A stretch of 25,178 nucleotides of DNA from assembly GCA_016210705.1 (NCBI GenBank), contig JACQTR010000081.1, forward strand, positions 1-25,178, written 5' to 3'. The position numbers and the translations under genes were made by a program. Below are positions 13,135-21,244 of this stretch, in pieces. The stretch comes from Chloroflexota bacterium (GTDB lineage Bacteria > Chloroflexota > Dehalococcoidia > JACQTR01). A model generated the notes under the pieces. It had not been told where the DNA came from and searched no databases. It worked only from the letters and a program-made list of their open reading frames with translations. The first letter of the stretch is position 1, and every line of letters begins with the position of its first letter.

Positions 13135-15907
13135 GGTTCTTCTCGGCCATGGCCGCCTCCTTCACCTTCTCCACCCGCACCGCGCACACCTTGAGCTCGG
13201 CCATCTTGGCGATGGGATCCAAGGCGTTATTGGTGACGAAGTTGACGGCTGTATCCGGGAAGTGGAAGGTCATGAAGATCACTCCTGGTGGCGAAGCCTC
13301 GGTGAGGCGGGCTTTGGCCAAAGCCTTGCCCCGCCGAGAGATAACCCGTATTCTATCGCCGTCCGCAATGTCCAATTCGGCGGCATCTTTGGGGTTTAGC
13401 TCCGCCTGTTCCTCTCCGTAGAGAGCCCGGAGTCCGGCTGCCCTCCCCGTCATGTGGATAGAATGGAACTGGTGGATGTGGCGACCAGTGCTCAGAATCA
13501 AAGGATATTTGTCATCGGGCAACTCCGCCGGCGGTCGGTACTCCAGGGGCATGAATTTGCCTTTGCCTCTACTGAACTGGGTAGTATGTAGGGTGGGAGT
13601 GCCGGGATGATCGGGGGTATAGCAAGGCCATTGCAGGCTGCCCTGCTCTAAGCGATCGTAATTTACGCCGCCATATTGGGGCGTTAGTTGGGCTATTTCC
13701 TTCATGATCTCCGAGGGATGGCCGAAATCGAATCCTTTGGCTCCCATTCGCTTAGCGATTTGGCAGGTTATTAGCCAATCAGGCCGGGAGTCCCCTATGG
13801 GGTCGATGGCGCGGCGAACCCGCTGAACCCGCCGCTCGGTGCTGGTGAAGGTACCATCTTTCTCGGCAAAGCTGGTGGCCGGTAGAACTACGTCGGCTAG
13901 CCGAGCCGTTTCGGTGAGGAATATCTCTTGGGCCACCATAAACTCCAGTTTGTTGAGGGCCTTCTCCACATGGCTGGAATTGGGATCGGTCATGAGGGCA
14001 TTTTCACCCATTATGTAGAGGGCCTTTATTTTGCCCTCCACGGCGGCATCGAAGATCTCAGTAAGGGTGGGTCCAGGCTTGTCTCCCAGGGTGCAACCCC
14101 AGGCGGCCGCGAACTTAGCCTGGGCAGCGGGGTCGGTCACCTTTTGATAGCCAGGGTAGTAGTCGGGCAAGGCGCCCATATCGCAGGAGCCCTGGACGTT
14201 GTTATGGCCGCGCAAGGGGTTGACCCCGGCTCCCACCTTGCCCACGTTGCCAGTGAGCATGGCCAGGTTGGCGAGGGCCATTACATTATCAGTGCCATGG
14301 GAATGCTGGGTAATGCCCATAGTGAAGAAGATCATGGCCGGGCCGCTGGTGGCGTAGAGGCGGGCTGCCTGGACGATTTGATCCTGGGGCACGCCGGTTA
14401 TGGTCTCTACCTTATCCAGGGGGAAAGCCTCAAGAGATTGCTTGAAGTCCTCGAAGTTCTCACAACGCTCTGCTATGAAGGCTTGGTCGGCTAGTCCCTC
14501 CTCTAAAATGACCCGCATCATGCCCATGAGCAGGGCGACATCACTTCCAGAGCGAGGCCGGATCCAAATATCGGCCATGCGGCAGAGATCGATCTCCCTA
14601 GGGTTGATCACGATAAGCTTAGCTCCGCCAAAACGTATCGCCCGTTTCATCCAAAAGGAGGCGACGGGGTGGTTGGCTCCAGGGTTGGCACCGATGACCA
14701 TGAGACAACTAGTCTTTTCCAGCTCATTGAAGGAGTTGGTCATGGCCCCGCTGCCAAAGGTGGCTAGCATGCCGGCCACGGTGGGCGAGTGGCAAAGGCG
14801 AGCTGAGTGGTCCACGTTGTTGGTCTCCATGACCGAGCGCACAAATTTTTGGAATAGGTAGTTCTCTTCGTTGGTGCATTTGGCCGAGGAGATACCGGCA
14901 AACTCATCCCCTTTGTATTTGGCCAACTGGCTGGACACCAGGTTAAGGGCCTCATCCCAACTGGCCTCTTCGAACTGGCCGTTGCGTTTGATGAGAGGCT
15001 TGTTCAGCCGGTCGGGGCTGTAGATAAAGTCCATGCCGAAGCGCCCTTTAGAGCAGGCTCGTCCTTTGTTGGCCGGGCCGTCGGGGTTGGGGAAGACCCG
15101 TATGATCTTGTCTTTCTTTATCTCTAGTTTTAGTGAACAACCCACCGCGCAATAGGGGCAGGTAGTGGTAACCTGGTCCTCTGAGGGGCCAAGCCATTGA
15201 TTAGCTCGCTCTACCAAGGAGCCTGTAGGGCAAACATCGACGCAGGAGCCGCAGAATATGCAGCCTGATTCGGTGAGGGGCACGTTGAAGGCCGTGCCGA
15301 CGAGGGCCTGGCTTCCCCTAAAAGTGAAATCGATGGCGTGGGCTCCCACCACCTCGTCACAGATGCGGACACAACGCCCGCAAAGAATGCAAAGGTTGTA
15401 GTTGCGGTCATATAAAGGGTCACCCCGTTCAATGGGCAAGTCTTTATATTGGAAAGGGAGGCGGATTTCGTTTATGCCCAGATAATCCACCACCGTTTGT
15501 AGTTCACAGCGGTAGTTTTTGGGACAGACGACACAACGCTCTGTCACCGCGGCATGGCGGAGACAGACGTCGAATGGGCCACAGCGCTGTCGGCGGTGGC
15601 AAGTGAGACAAGAGTTAGGATGCTCAGTTAGGAGGAGCTCCATCACACCTAGCCGCAGTTGGTTGAGCTGGGTGGTATTAGTTTTTACTACCATGCCATC
15701 GCTGGCTGGGGTAGTGCAGGAAGGGGGATAGCCCCGCATCTTCTCAATTTCTACAATGCACATGCGGCAGCCGCCAAAAGGCTTGAGGTCAGGGTGAGCG
15801 CACAAAGTGGGGATGTATATCTCACCTTTCTGTGCCGCTTCTAATACAGTGGTCCCCCGGTTTACGCTGATCTCTTGGTCGTCTATGGTTAGCGATATTT
15901 TATCCAT
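13127..15907 (-). CDS. fdhA: Formate dehydrogenase catalytic subunit with NuoG-like N-terminus (Cys type)
   Basis: A cytoplasmic Mo/W-bis-MGD enzyme interconverting CO2 and formate, 926 aa. The N-terminal [2Fe-2S] domain has C36/C47/C50/C64. Next comes a His-Cys cluster region (H96, C100, C103, C109) with extra cysteines C115, C125, C128 and C134, then two ferredoxin [4Fe-4S] sites (C173-C183 and C216-C226). The MopB domain has its own [4Fe-4S] site (C250/C253/C257/C285). The active-site ligand is C372 in ARLCHSPTVAG, where many homologues have selenocysteine. RGHNNVQGSCDMG (566-578) is the formate dehydrogenase signature with the substrate-site Arg. A molydopterin-dinucleotide-binding domain closes the protein (from about residue 800). 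The ATG has AGGAG 13 nt upstream, overlapping the nuoF stop. Formate rather than another substrate is supported by the signatures and the acsV/acsE context. Confidence 0.92.
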   Translation of the reverse strand: MDKISLTIDDQEISVNRGTTVLEAAQKGEIYIPTLCAHPDLKPFGGCRMCIVEIEKMRGYPPSCTTPASDGMVVKTNTTQLNQLRLGVMELLLTEHPNSCLTCHRRQRCGPFDVCLRHAAVTERCVVCPKNYRCELQTVVDYLGINEIRLPFQYKDLPIERGDPLYDRNYNLCILCGRCVRICDEVVGAHAIDFTFRGSQALVGTAFNVPLTESGCIFCGSCVDVCPTGSLVERANQWLGPSEDQVTTTCPYCAVGCSLKLEIKKDKIIRVFPNPDGPANKGRACSKGRFGMDFIYSPDRLNKPLIKRNGQFEEASWDEALNLVSSQLAKYKGDEFAGISSAKCTNEENYLFQKFVRSVMETNNVDHSARLCHSPTVAGMLATFGSGAMTNSFNELEKTSCLMVIGANPGANHPVASFWMKRAIRFGGAKLIVINPREIDLCRMADIWIRPRSGSDVALLMGMMRVILEEGLADQAFIAERCENFEDFKQSLEAFPLDKVETITGVPQDQIVQAARLYATSGPAMIFFTMGITQHSHGTDNVMALANLAMLTGNVGKVGAGVNPLRGHNNVQGSCDMGALPDYYPGYQKVTDPAAQAKFAAAWGCTLGDKPGPTLTEIFDAAVEGKIKALYIMGENALMTDPNSSHVEKALNKLEFMVAQEIFLTETARLADVVLPATSFAEKDGTFTSTERRVQRVRRAIDPIGDSRPDWLITCQIAKRMGAKGFDFGHPSEIMKEIAQLTPQYGGVNYDRLEQGSLQWPCYTPDHPGTPTLHTTQFSRGKGKFMPLEYRPPAELPDDKYPLILSTGRHIHQFHSIHMTGRAAGLRALYGEEQAELNPKDAAELDIADGDRIRVISRRGKALAKARLTEASPPGVIFMTFHFPDTAVNFVTNNALDPIAKMAELKVCAVRVEKVKEAAMAEKNHV

Positions 15908-15923
15908 TGCTCTACTCTATCTC

Positions 15924-17879
15924 CTAAGCCTTAACCTTCGCCCTGGCGGCGCGAACACGCTCGCGCTGATCCTCTGGTGAAAGGGCGAAGGGCTCGGTTG
16001 GGTAATCGGGCCAAACCGCCGAAAATTTGCTGACTGCGCCATAAGGGCATACATCGAGGCAGGTGCCACATTTTGAGCATTTTTCCTGATCGATGGTGTG
16101 AACCAAATTTTTGCCTCCACTTATGGCTTCTACGGGGCATTGTCGAAGGCAGATCATACAAGCGGCGCATTTGTCGGGCTGGATGTAATAACGTATGAGT
16201 TCCTTGCAAAGAAGGGACGGGCAGCGCTTCTCCATGATGTGAGCCTTATATTCTTCCTGAAAATAACGAATGGTGGTGCGCACGGGGTTGGGCGCCGTTT
16301 GTCCTAGGCCACAGAGAGAGCCTAAGTTGACCGTGTTAGCCAATTCAAGGAGTTTGTCCAGGTCCTCGGGCTTACCATGCCCGGTAGCGATCCTTTCTAC
16401 CATTCCCAGCATCTGCCGTGTGCCTACCCGGCACGGGGTACACTTGCCACAAGACTCCTTCTGGGTGAAGTTGAGGAAGTAGCGACAAATATCTACTGGA
16501 CAAGTGTCTTCATCCATGACTATCATGGCGCCAGAACCCATAATGGAGCCCAAGGCGGCCAGAGACTCATAATCTACGGGGGAATCCAGGGCGCTGGCTG
16601 GGATGCAACCGCCAGAGGGGCCTCCGGTTTGTACCGCTTTGAATGCCTTATCGCCGAGGATACCGCCGCCCACATCGTAGATGATCTCGCGTAAGCTGAT
16701 ACCCATGGGCACCTCAATAAGGCCAGTGTTATTTATCTTGCCGGCTAGGGCGAAGACCTTGGTTCCCTTGCTCTTCTCGGTGCCGTAACTGGCATACCAA
16801 TCGCCGCCCTGGGCCAGGATTATGGAGACATTGGCCCAAGTTTCCACGTTATTGATGTTGGTAGGTTTCGCCCACAGCCCCGACTGGGCAGGGAAAGGAG
16901 GACGGGGACGGGGCATACCCCGTTTGCCCTCAACGCCGGCCATCAGCGCTGTCTCTTCGCCGCATACAAAGGCCCCAGCACCCTCCTTGATTTTGATATG
17001 AAGCTTCATATCCGTGCCTAAGATGTTGTCTCCCAGCAAGCCGTAATCTTCCATTTGTTCAATGGCATGATACAGACGTTTTAAAGCCAGGGGATATTCG
17101 GCACGACAATAGATGATGGCTTCGCTAGCGCCCATGGCGTAGGCACCAATGAGCATGCCCTCTAAAACGGCGTGAGGGTCACCCTCCAATACGGAGCGAT
17201 CCATAAAGGCTCCGGGGTCGCCTTCGTCTGCGTTGCAAATTATATACTTCAGGGTGCCTGGCGAGTTGCGGCAGAACTGCCATTTAGTTCCGGTGGGGAA
17301 GCCAGCACCACCCCGCCCCCTCAACCCGGACTTCTGAACCTCCTCGATAACCGCTTCCGGAGTCATACTTAAAGCTTTGACGAATCCGCCATAGCCGCCG
17401 CGAGCAATATATTGGTCGATATCGTCAGGATCAATGTGGCCGCAATTGCGCAGGGCTATTCGCACCTGGCGCTTCAATACAGGCAACTCCCAGAACTTAG
17501 ATATTCCCTCCACTTCGCCGTCCATGGTACCTAGAGCGAGATCGGGGCGAGGATTGTCATTTACCAGGTAGTCCTCAATAAGCTGCGCTACGTTGCTAGT
17601 GGTTATCCTGGCATAAGATATGCGTGGTCGTCCTGGCTTGATGATGTCCACCAGGGGTTCCAGGTAGCAGAGGCCAATGCAACCGACTTCAGTAACTAGG
17701 GCATTGATACCTAAACGTGCTAGGGTCGCTTTTATGGTATCAATAACTTCGAGGGCACCCGAAGAACGCCCGCAGGTAGCGGTGCCAACTAATATACGAG
17801 CTCTTTTGCCATTTTCCATGGCCTCCCATTTAGCCAGAGCCCGTTTTCTGATCTCCTCAAAAGTTTCGGTGTAGCTCAC
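15924..17879 (-). CDS. nuoF: NuoF/HydB-like NADH-binding flavoprotein subunit
   Basis: The NAD(H)/FMN subunit of a bifurcating-type hydrogenase or formate dehydrogenase, 651 aa. A thioredoxin-like N-terminal domain shows C36, C67 and C71 (three of the usual four ligands; V31 sits where the first Cys is common). The FMN/NADH site is GLRGRGGAGFPTG (185-197) with GAFVCGEETAL (302-312). A [4Fe-4S] site follows: ESCGKCTPCRVGT (475-487) plus C523. The C-terminus adds two ferredoxin sites, C571-C581 and C601-C611, as in HydB rather than complex I NuoF. The start is GTG with AAGGAG 9 nt upstream. It follows nuoE by 33 nt and precedes fdhA by 16 nt. Confidence 0.92.
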   Translation of the reverse strand: MSYTETFEEIRKRALAKWEAMENGKRARILVGTATCGRSSGALEVIDTIKATLARLGINALVTEVGCIGLCYLEPLVDIIKPGRPRISYARITTSNVAQLIEDYLVNDNPRPDLALGTMDGEVEGISKFWELPVLKRQVRIALRNCGHIDPDDIDQYIARGGYGGFVKALSMTPEAVIEEVQKSGLRGRGGAGFPTGTKWQFCRNSPGTLKYIICNADEGDPGAFMDRSVLEGDPHAVLEGMLIGAYAMGASEAIIYCRAEYPLALKRLYHAIEQMEDYGLLGDNILGTDMKLHIKIKEGAGAFVCGEETALMAGVEGKRGMPRPRPPFPAQSGLWAKPTNINNVETWANVSIILAQGGDWYASYGTEKSKGTKVFALAGKINNTGLIEVPMGISLREIIYDVGGGILGDKAFKAVQTGGPSGGCIPASALDSPVDYESLAALGSIMGSGAMIVMDEDTCPVDICRYFLNFTQKESCGKCTPCRVGTRQMLGMVERIATGHGKPEDLDKLLELANTVNLGSLCGLGQTAPNPVRTTIRYFQEEYKAHIMEKRCPSLLCKELIRYYIQPDKCAACMICLRQCPVEAISGGKNLVHTIDQEKCSKCGTCLDVCPYGAVSKFSAVWPDYPTEPFALSPEDQRERVRAARAKVKA

Positions 17880-17912
17880 TTTGGCTTCTCCTTGGCTTTT
17901 ATGTCTCTGCCC

Positions 17913-18362
17913 TTACTCATAGCGTTTCAAAACTTCTAAGGTTTTGACAGGAGTCATCTTGCTATGTATATCCTGGTCAACAACTACCACTGGTGCGAGG
18001 GCACAGCAGCCGAAACAAGCGACCCGTTCCATGCCGAAGCGATAATCTTCGGTTACTTCACCAGCCCGTATGCCCAGCTCGTCTTGAACCCTGTCCATGA
18101 TACGTGCCCCACCCCGTACGTGGCAAGCGGTGCCCAGACATACCTTGATGCTGTGACGCCCGGGCCGTGTAAAACGAAACTGGGCGTAGAAGGTAGCCAC
18201 CCCATAGAGCTCGTTTACAGAGACATTCAACAGTTGGGCTGCCTCTTTTATTGCATCGGGAGGCAAATAGCCGTACTTCTCTTGTATCTTTTGTAGCGCT
18301 GGTATAAGAGCCCCCTTTTCTCTTTGATACGGGGCCAGAAGCTCCGCTATTTCTTCTTTCAT
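17913..18362 (-). CDS. nuoE: NuoE/HydC-like [2Fe-2S] subunit
   Basis: A small thioredoxin-like electron-transfer subunit of 149 aa. It carries the [2Fe-2S] ligands C75 and C80 (CLGTACH), C116 and C120 (CFGCCALAP). It normally docks beside the NuoF-like subunit. ATG 18362 has AGGAGT 5 nt upstream. It is first in the formate dehydrogenase operon and lies 39 nt downstream of ugd on the same strand. Transcription may therefore come from a promoter inside or before ugd; no clear promoter was seen in the 39-nt gap. Confidence 0.93.
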   Translation of the reverse strand: MKEEIAELLAPYQREKGALIPALQKIQEKYGYLPPDAIKEAAQLLNVSVNELYGVATFYAQFRFTRPGRHSIKVCLGTACHVRGGARIMDRVQDELGIRAGEVTEDYRFGMERVACFGCCALAPVVVVDQDIHSKMTPVKTLEVLKRYE

Positions 18363-18401
18363 TGCTTACTCCTAATTATGGATAATAGGAAGGACACTCT
18401 A

Positions 18402-19718
18402 TTAATGCTGGTTCGTTTCTTTGAGATGACCTCGTCCTATGCCACAATATGCAAAACCCAAGGCCAGCATCTCTTCCGGCTCATAGATATTACGCCCATC
18501 AACAAGGATGGGATGGCGCAATAGGTTCTTAATGCGCTCCATATCCAATTGTTTGAATTCATTCCATTCAGTAACGATGACGAGAGCATCGCTGCCTTCG
18601 GCGGTGCTATAAGCATCGGGACAAAGCTGAACTTTGGGTAATAGCCGTTGGGCTATGGGTATGGCGGCGGGGTCATAGGCTTTGACCTTGGCCCCTTCCA
18701 CCTCCAACCGATGTACTACTTCCAGAGAGGCCGCCCCTCGCATATCGTCAGTATCGGGCTTGAAGCTCAGTCCCAGGATGCCTATGGTCAACCCCTCTAG
18801 AGAGCCAAAAAACTCCCGCAGCCGTTGCACTACCAGTCGCCGTTGGTCTTGATTGATCTCCATCACGGTACGAAGGAGTTGGGGGTGACAGCCATGGGCA
18901 GCGGCTACATAGGTTAGTGCTTCTACATCTTTGGGAATACAGCTTCCCCCATACCCCAGGCCGGCCTCCAGGTAGCCTGTGCCTATGCGCTTATCCAGAC
19001 CCATGCCTCGGGCCACCTGTTTTACATCGGCTCCAAGCTGATCGCAGATGGAGGCGATCTCGTTGATGAAGCTAAGGCGGGTAGCCAGGAAGGCGTTGGA
19101 GGCGTATTTGATCATCTCCGCAGTACGCAGATCGGTGATAATGATGGGACACTTGAAACTAGAATAAAGGCTAGCCACCTTCTCGGCGGCGGCAGTATCA
19201 GTGGAGCCCAAAACGATGCGGTCGGGCTGCATGAAATCGGCCACCGCCTGTCCCTCTCGGGAGAACTCGGGGTTGGAAACCACAGAAAACTGGGTCTTTT
19301 CGTTATGGCGTTGAATTAGATTAGTCACCCAATCGCCGGTGCCTATGGGCACGGTGCTCCTGTTGATGATAATGGCATGTTTGTTGAGGCACTGGGCGAT
19401 CTTTTGAGCAGCTAGTCGGAAAGAGGTCATATCTGCCTCCCCTTCGATGCCGGGAGGGGTATCTACGGCCACGAAGATGAAGTCGGCTTGGGGGACTCCT
19501 TCTTCGTGGTGAGCGGTGAAAGTCAATCGCCCTGCCTGTTGGTTGCGGCGTGTCATTTCCTCCAAACCGGGCTCGTAGAGAGGAAGGTAACCTTCTTTTA
19601 GGCCCTCTACCTTGGCCTCATCAATATCTACACAAGTTACCTGGTTTCCCAGGTCAGCAAAACAGGTGGCGGTTACTAGGCCCACATGGCCGGCGCCGGT
19701 GACGCAAATTTGCCTCAT
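18402..19718 (-). CDS. ugd: UDP-glucose 6-dehydrogenase
   Basis: Oxidises UDP-glucose twice with NAD+ to UDP-glucuronate for cell-surface polysaccharide, 438 aa. The N-terminal Rossmann motif is GAGHVGLVTA (8-17). The substrate-site residues K204 and N208 (EMIKYASNAF) and catalytic C260 (GYGGSCIPKD) are present. The C-terminal domain (GILGLSFKPDTDDMR to VTEWNEF) is complete. UDP-ManNAc dehydrogenase is a related possibility, but the GGSCIPKD form and the length favour Ugd. ATG 19718 has GAGGA 7 nt upstream. A well-formed promoter lies 110 nt upstream. Confidence 0.92.
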   Translation of the reverse strand: MRQICVTGAGHVGLVTATCFADLGNQVTCVDIDEAKVEGLKEGYLPLYEPGLEEMTRRNQQAGRLTFTAHHEEGVPQADFIFVAVDTPPGIEGEADMTSFRLAAQKIAQCLNKHAIIINRSTVPIGTGDWVTNLIQRHNEKTQFSVVSNPEFSREGQAVADFMQPDRIVLGSTDTAAAEKVASLYSSFKCPIIITDLRTAEMIKYASNAFLATRLSFINEIASICDQLGADVKQVARGMGLDKRIGTGYLEAGLGYGGSCIPKDVEALTYVAAAHGCHPQLLRTVMEINQDQRRLVVQRLREFFGSLEGLTIGILGLSFKPDTDDMRGAASLEVVHRLEVEGAKVKAYDPAAIPIAQRLLPKVQLCPDAYSTAEGSDALVIVTEWNEFKQLDMERIKNLLRHPILVDGRNIYEPEEMLALGFAYCGIGRGHLKETNQH

Positions 19719-19827
19719 GATTGATTCCTCAAGCAGAAAAGAAACAACGAAAAAAGTAAAACAGGGGTCGTTGGAAATTGATTACTAAGAGGAACTATCC
19801 TCGAGCTGCCTGCAGACATTCACAACT

Positions 19828-19856
19828 AGTATAACCTAAAGCGGGGGGGATTTCAA
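19828..19856 (-). promoter_or_regulatory. Promoter of ugd with a G/C homopolymer in the spacer
   Basis: On the minus strand TTGAAA (19856-19851), a 17-nt spacer and TATACT (19833-19828), five of six bases matching in each hexamer. The spacer contains seven consecutive C (plus-strand G run 19843-19849). The expected transcript start is near 19821, giving a leader of about 100 nt. The leader holds a small GAGGA/TCCTC hairpin (19789-19802). Confidence 0.6.
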
Positions 19857-19950
19857 GGCATTTGTAAGGCTGTTGAAAATGGATTTGGGGGTTGTAGTAA
19901 AGAAAACTAAAATTTGGCCCAGACAATGGTTTTGGTCACCGGGGCTAGGC

Positions 19951-21213
19951 CTAATTGGAGCCGGTTTCTGCCGATGGAGGTGGGCTTTTGATAGCACGCA
20001 CCTTTTTGATTCTTTGATCCTGGGTTGATAAAATGGAGATGGTCAGACCATCGGTGGTTACAGTATCGCCAACATTGGGGATCCGTCCCAGCCGAGCGTA
20101 GACGAAGCCACCCACGGTATTGAAGTCCTCCCCCTGGATATATAGGTTGAAGAGTTCGTTGAGCTCACTGATGCTAGCTCGGGCATCAATGATGGCCTCT
20201 TCGTCACTAATCTTTTGTACCACGATCTCCTCGGTATCGTACTCATCGGCGATTTCGCCCACGATCTCCTCTAAGAGGTCCTCAATGGTGACCAGACCCG
20301 CTGTGCCACCGTACTCGTCCACTACAATGGCAATGTGTACCCGCTTTTGACGGAATTCCCTCAATAGTTCGTCGATCTTCTTGGATTCGGGGACGAAGAG
20401 GGCGGGCCTGGCGATGTCTTTGATGGGCAACTGGGTCTCGCCTCGGGCCAAATGGCCTAAAAGGTCTTTAGCATAAACGATACCAATGATTTTATCGATA
20501 GTGTCCTCGTAAATGGGGATGCGGCTACGTCCTCGCTCCACGATAACGTCCGCTACTTCAGTCAGTGGTGTCTCGCTGTCTACAGCTACGATGTCAATGC
20601 GAGGAACCATGATCTCCTTGGCTTCTTTTTCCTCCAGTTCGAAGATGCCTCGAATCATTTGGCGTTCTTCCGCCTCCACAGGTTCGCCGTTGCTTTCCAG
20701 CTCCACAAGGGTAAGGAGGTCTTCGGTATTAGGTTCAATCTTTTGGGAAGCCGGAATCAGGCGAGAAATGGCGAAAGCCAGTTTCAGCAAAGGGGTGAAG
20801 AGAAAGGTGAGGGCAGCCATGCCGCTGGCTACCAAAATAACAGCTCGCTCTGGATTTCGGGAGGCCAAATTTCTGGGAATGACCTGGCTGAGGATAAGAA
20901 CTAGGATCCCAGCCAGCAATATAGGTACCATTATATCGCTGCCAGGCTCTCTCAAAGCTTGGGCCAAGGCCACCGTAGCGGCGGCAAAGCCCACCACAGC
21001 CAGACTTTTGGCGACTATAATGGTGGCATGAGACAGGCTGAGTTGTCGTTGGAGCTCCTCGGCGATCTGGGTCTTGGCTATCCCTTGAGCTACCAAGTGT
21101 TTCCCGCGACCCCGAATTATGGAGGTCAGACCTACCTCGGCAATGGTAACAAAGGCTAGCAGAGCAAGGCAAAGGAACAAGAAGCCCAGCGCTAGCCAAT
21201 CATCGATTCTCAA
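19951..21213 (-). CDS. CBS-domain membrane protein (CNNM/DUF21, CorC/HlyC family)
   Basis: A member of the family once called hemolysins, now linked to Mg2+/Co2+ transport or resistance, 420 aa. The N-terminal DUF21 membrane part shows hydrophobic segments at about 5-27, 62-84, 94-112 and 124-148. A CBS pair (about 200-320) contains MVPRIDIVAVD and the conserved DEYGGTAGLVTIEDLLEEIVGEI. A CorC/HlyC domain closes the protein (about 335-405). The start is TTG 21213 with a G-rich AGGGGG just upstream; no ATG is available nearby. The gene is 31 nt downstream of glmU on the same strand and is probably cotranscribed. No clear terminator lies after its stop. Confidence 0.88.
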   Translation of the reverse strand: MRIDDWLALGFLFLCLALLAFVTIAEVGLTSIIRGRGKHLVAQGIAKTQIAEELQRQLSLSHATIIVAKSLAVVGFAAATVALAQALREPGSDIMVPILLAGILVLILSQVIPRNLASRNPERAVILVASGMAALTFLFTPLLKLAFAISRLIPASQKIEPNTEDLLTLVELESNGEPVEAEERQMIRGIFELEEKEAKEIMVPRIDIVAVDSETPLTEVADVIVERGRSRIPIYEDTIDKIIGIVYAKDLLGHLARGETQLPIKDIARPALFVPESKKIDELLREFRQKRVHIAIVVDEYGGTAGLVTIEDLLEEIVGEIADEYDTEEIVVQKISDEEAIIDARASISELNELFNLYIQGEDFNTVGGFVYARLGRIPNVGDTVTTDGLTISILSTQDQRIKKVRAIKSPPPSAETGSN

Positions 21214-21244
21214 GGTAACCCCCTACAGTGGCGAAGGTTGGAGC

